From positions 62,001 to 126,000 of the forward strand of contig JAEUPL010000006.1 of NCBI GenBank assembly GCA_016790165.1: a DNA stretch of 64,000 bases. Direction: 5' to 3'. Below, piece by piece: positions 63,949-64,000 of this stretch. Position numbers and translations under genes: made by a program. The notes below the pieces were generated by a model. That model saw nothing but the letters and a program-made list of their open reading frames with translations. It did not search any database and had not been told where the DNA came from. The DNA is from Burkholderiales bacterium. Its GTDB lineage: Bacteria > Pseudomonadota > Gammaproteobacteria > Burkholderiales > Casimicrobiaceae. Positions within the stretch are counted from its first letter, which is position 1. Every line of letters starts with the position of its first letter.

Positions 63949-64000
63949 ATGAATGACTCTTCGCGGTCGCTCGCGGGACGCATCGCGCTGATCACTGGCG
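63949..64000 (+). CDS. Short-chain dehydrogenase/reductase, first 17 codons (window edge)
   Basis: From ATG 63949 the frame reads MNDSSRSLAGRIALITG, the start of a Rossmann fold SDR just before its TGxxxGxG motif. Next to an EntB-type isochorismatase it could be the 2,3-dihydro-2,3-dihydroxybenzoate dehydrogenase (EntA-like), but the visible sequence cannot tell it from other SDRs. Confidence 0.65.
   Translation, partial: MNDSSRSLAGRIALITG

Overview
The window is 64 kb of GC-rich bacterial chromosome. Gene order and protein types point to a betaproteobacterium, probably a Burkholderiales-like lineage: hisI-hisE-hinT-tatABC-HtrA-Nif3, petABC-sspA-sspB, many Bug-type (TTT) binding-protein features, and a complete ETF/ETF-QO acyl-CoA oxidation set. 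I cannot name the genus from sequence alone. No phage, plasmid, CRISPR array or recognisable transposase is present, so the content is mostly chromosomal.

Layout. 1-14.1 kb: an accessory region rich in secreted or surface proteins. It holds a PATR-repeat protein cut by the window edge, a DUF5648-like/alpha-beta hydrolase fusion with a small tandem-repeat exported protein, a LamG protein, and a YadA-head fibre with a C-terminal S74 chaperone. Three of these carry the same duplicated dockerin-like module. Between them lie a RhtB exporter, GNAT enzymes and a LysR-YCII-membrane-MAPEG cluster. 14.5-18.8 kb: etfB-etfA and acyl-CoA dehydrogenase-GST. 19-26.8 kb: a membrane glycosyltransferase-like gene with GtrA, enoyl-CoA hydratase, cobalamin adenosyltransferase, an M3 peptidase, a GNAT and glyoxalase I. 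27-33.2 kb: a YdiJ-like 2-hydroxyacid dehydrogenase, an FCD-GntR regulator with two visible operators, a divergent serine-glyoxylate-type aminotransferase and a Bug receptor. 33.4-42 kb: Sel1 protein, ETF-QO operon, thioesterase, acetoacetyl-CoA synthetase and scoA/scoB. 42-47 kb: a trypsin-like protease paired with an FHA-like membrane protein, an MFS transporter, tRNA-Pro/Arg/His and a broken nucleotidyltransferase gene. 47-54.3 kb: peptide-binding protein, hisIE, hinT, tatABC, HtrA protease, Nif3. 54.5-62.1 kb: asd, petABC, sspAB, tRNA-Thr, RhlE-type helicase. 62.3-64 kb: VOC, GNAT, an EntB-type isochorismatase and the first codons of a divergent SDR.

How the genes work together. EtfAB, acyl-CoA dehydrogenase, enoyl-CoA hydratase, ETF-QO, thioesterase, acetoacetyl-CoA synthetase and the 3-oxoacid CoA-transferase form a fatty-acid/branched-chain/ketone-body oxidation network that feeds electrons to quinone and then to the cytochrome bc1 complex encoded by petABC. 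The Rieske subunit carries a twin-arginine signal, matching the tatABC locus.

The most striking unexplained structure is a family of five dispersed intergenic elements, each exactly 118 bp between CAGC and GCTG-type ends. Each has a GTCGAC (once GTTGAC) hexamer precisely at its centre and a local hairpin centred about 25 nt into the left half. They do not fit integron attC or REP patterns that I know.
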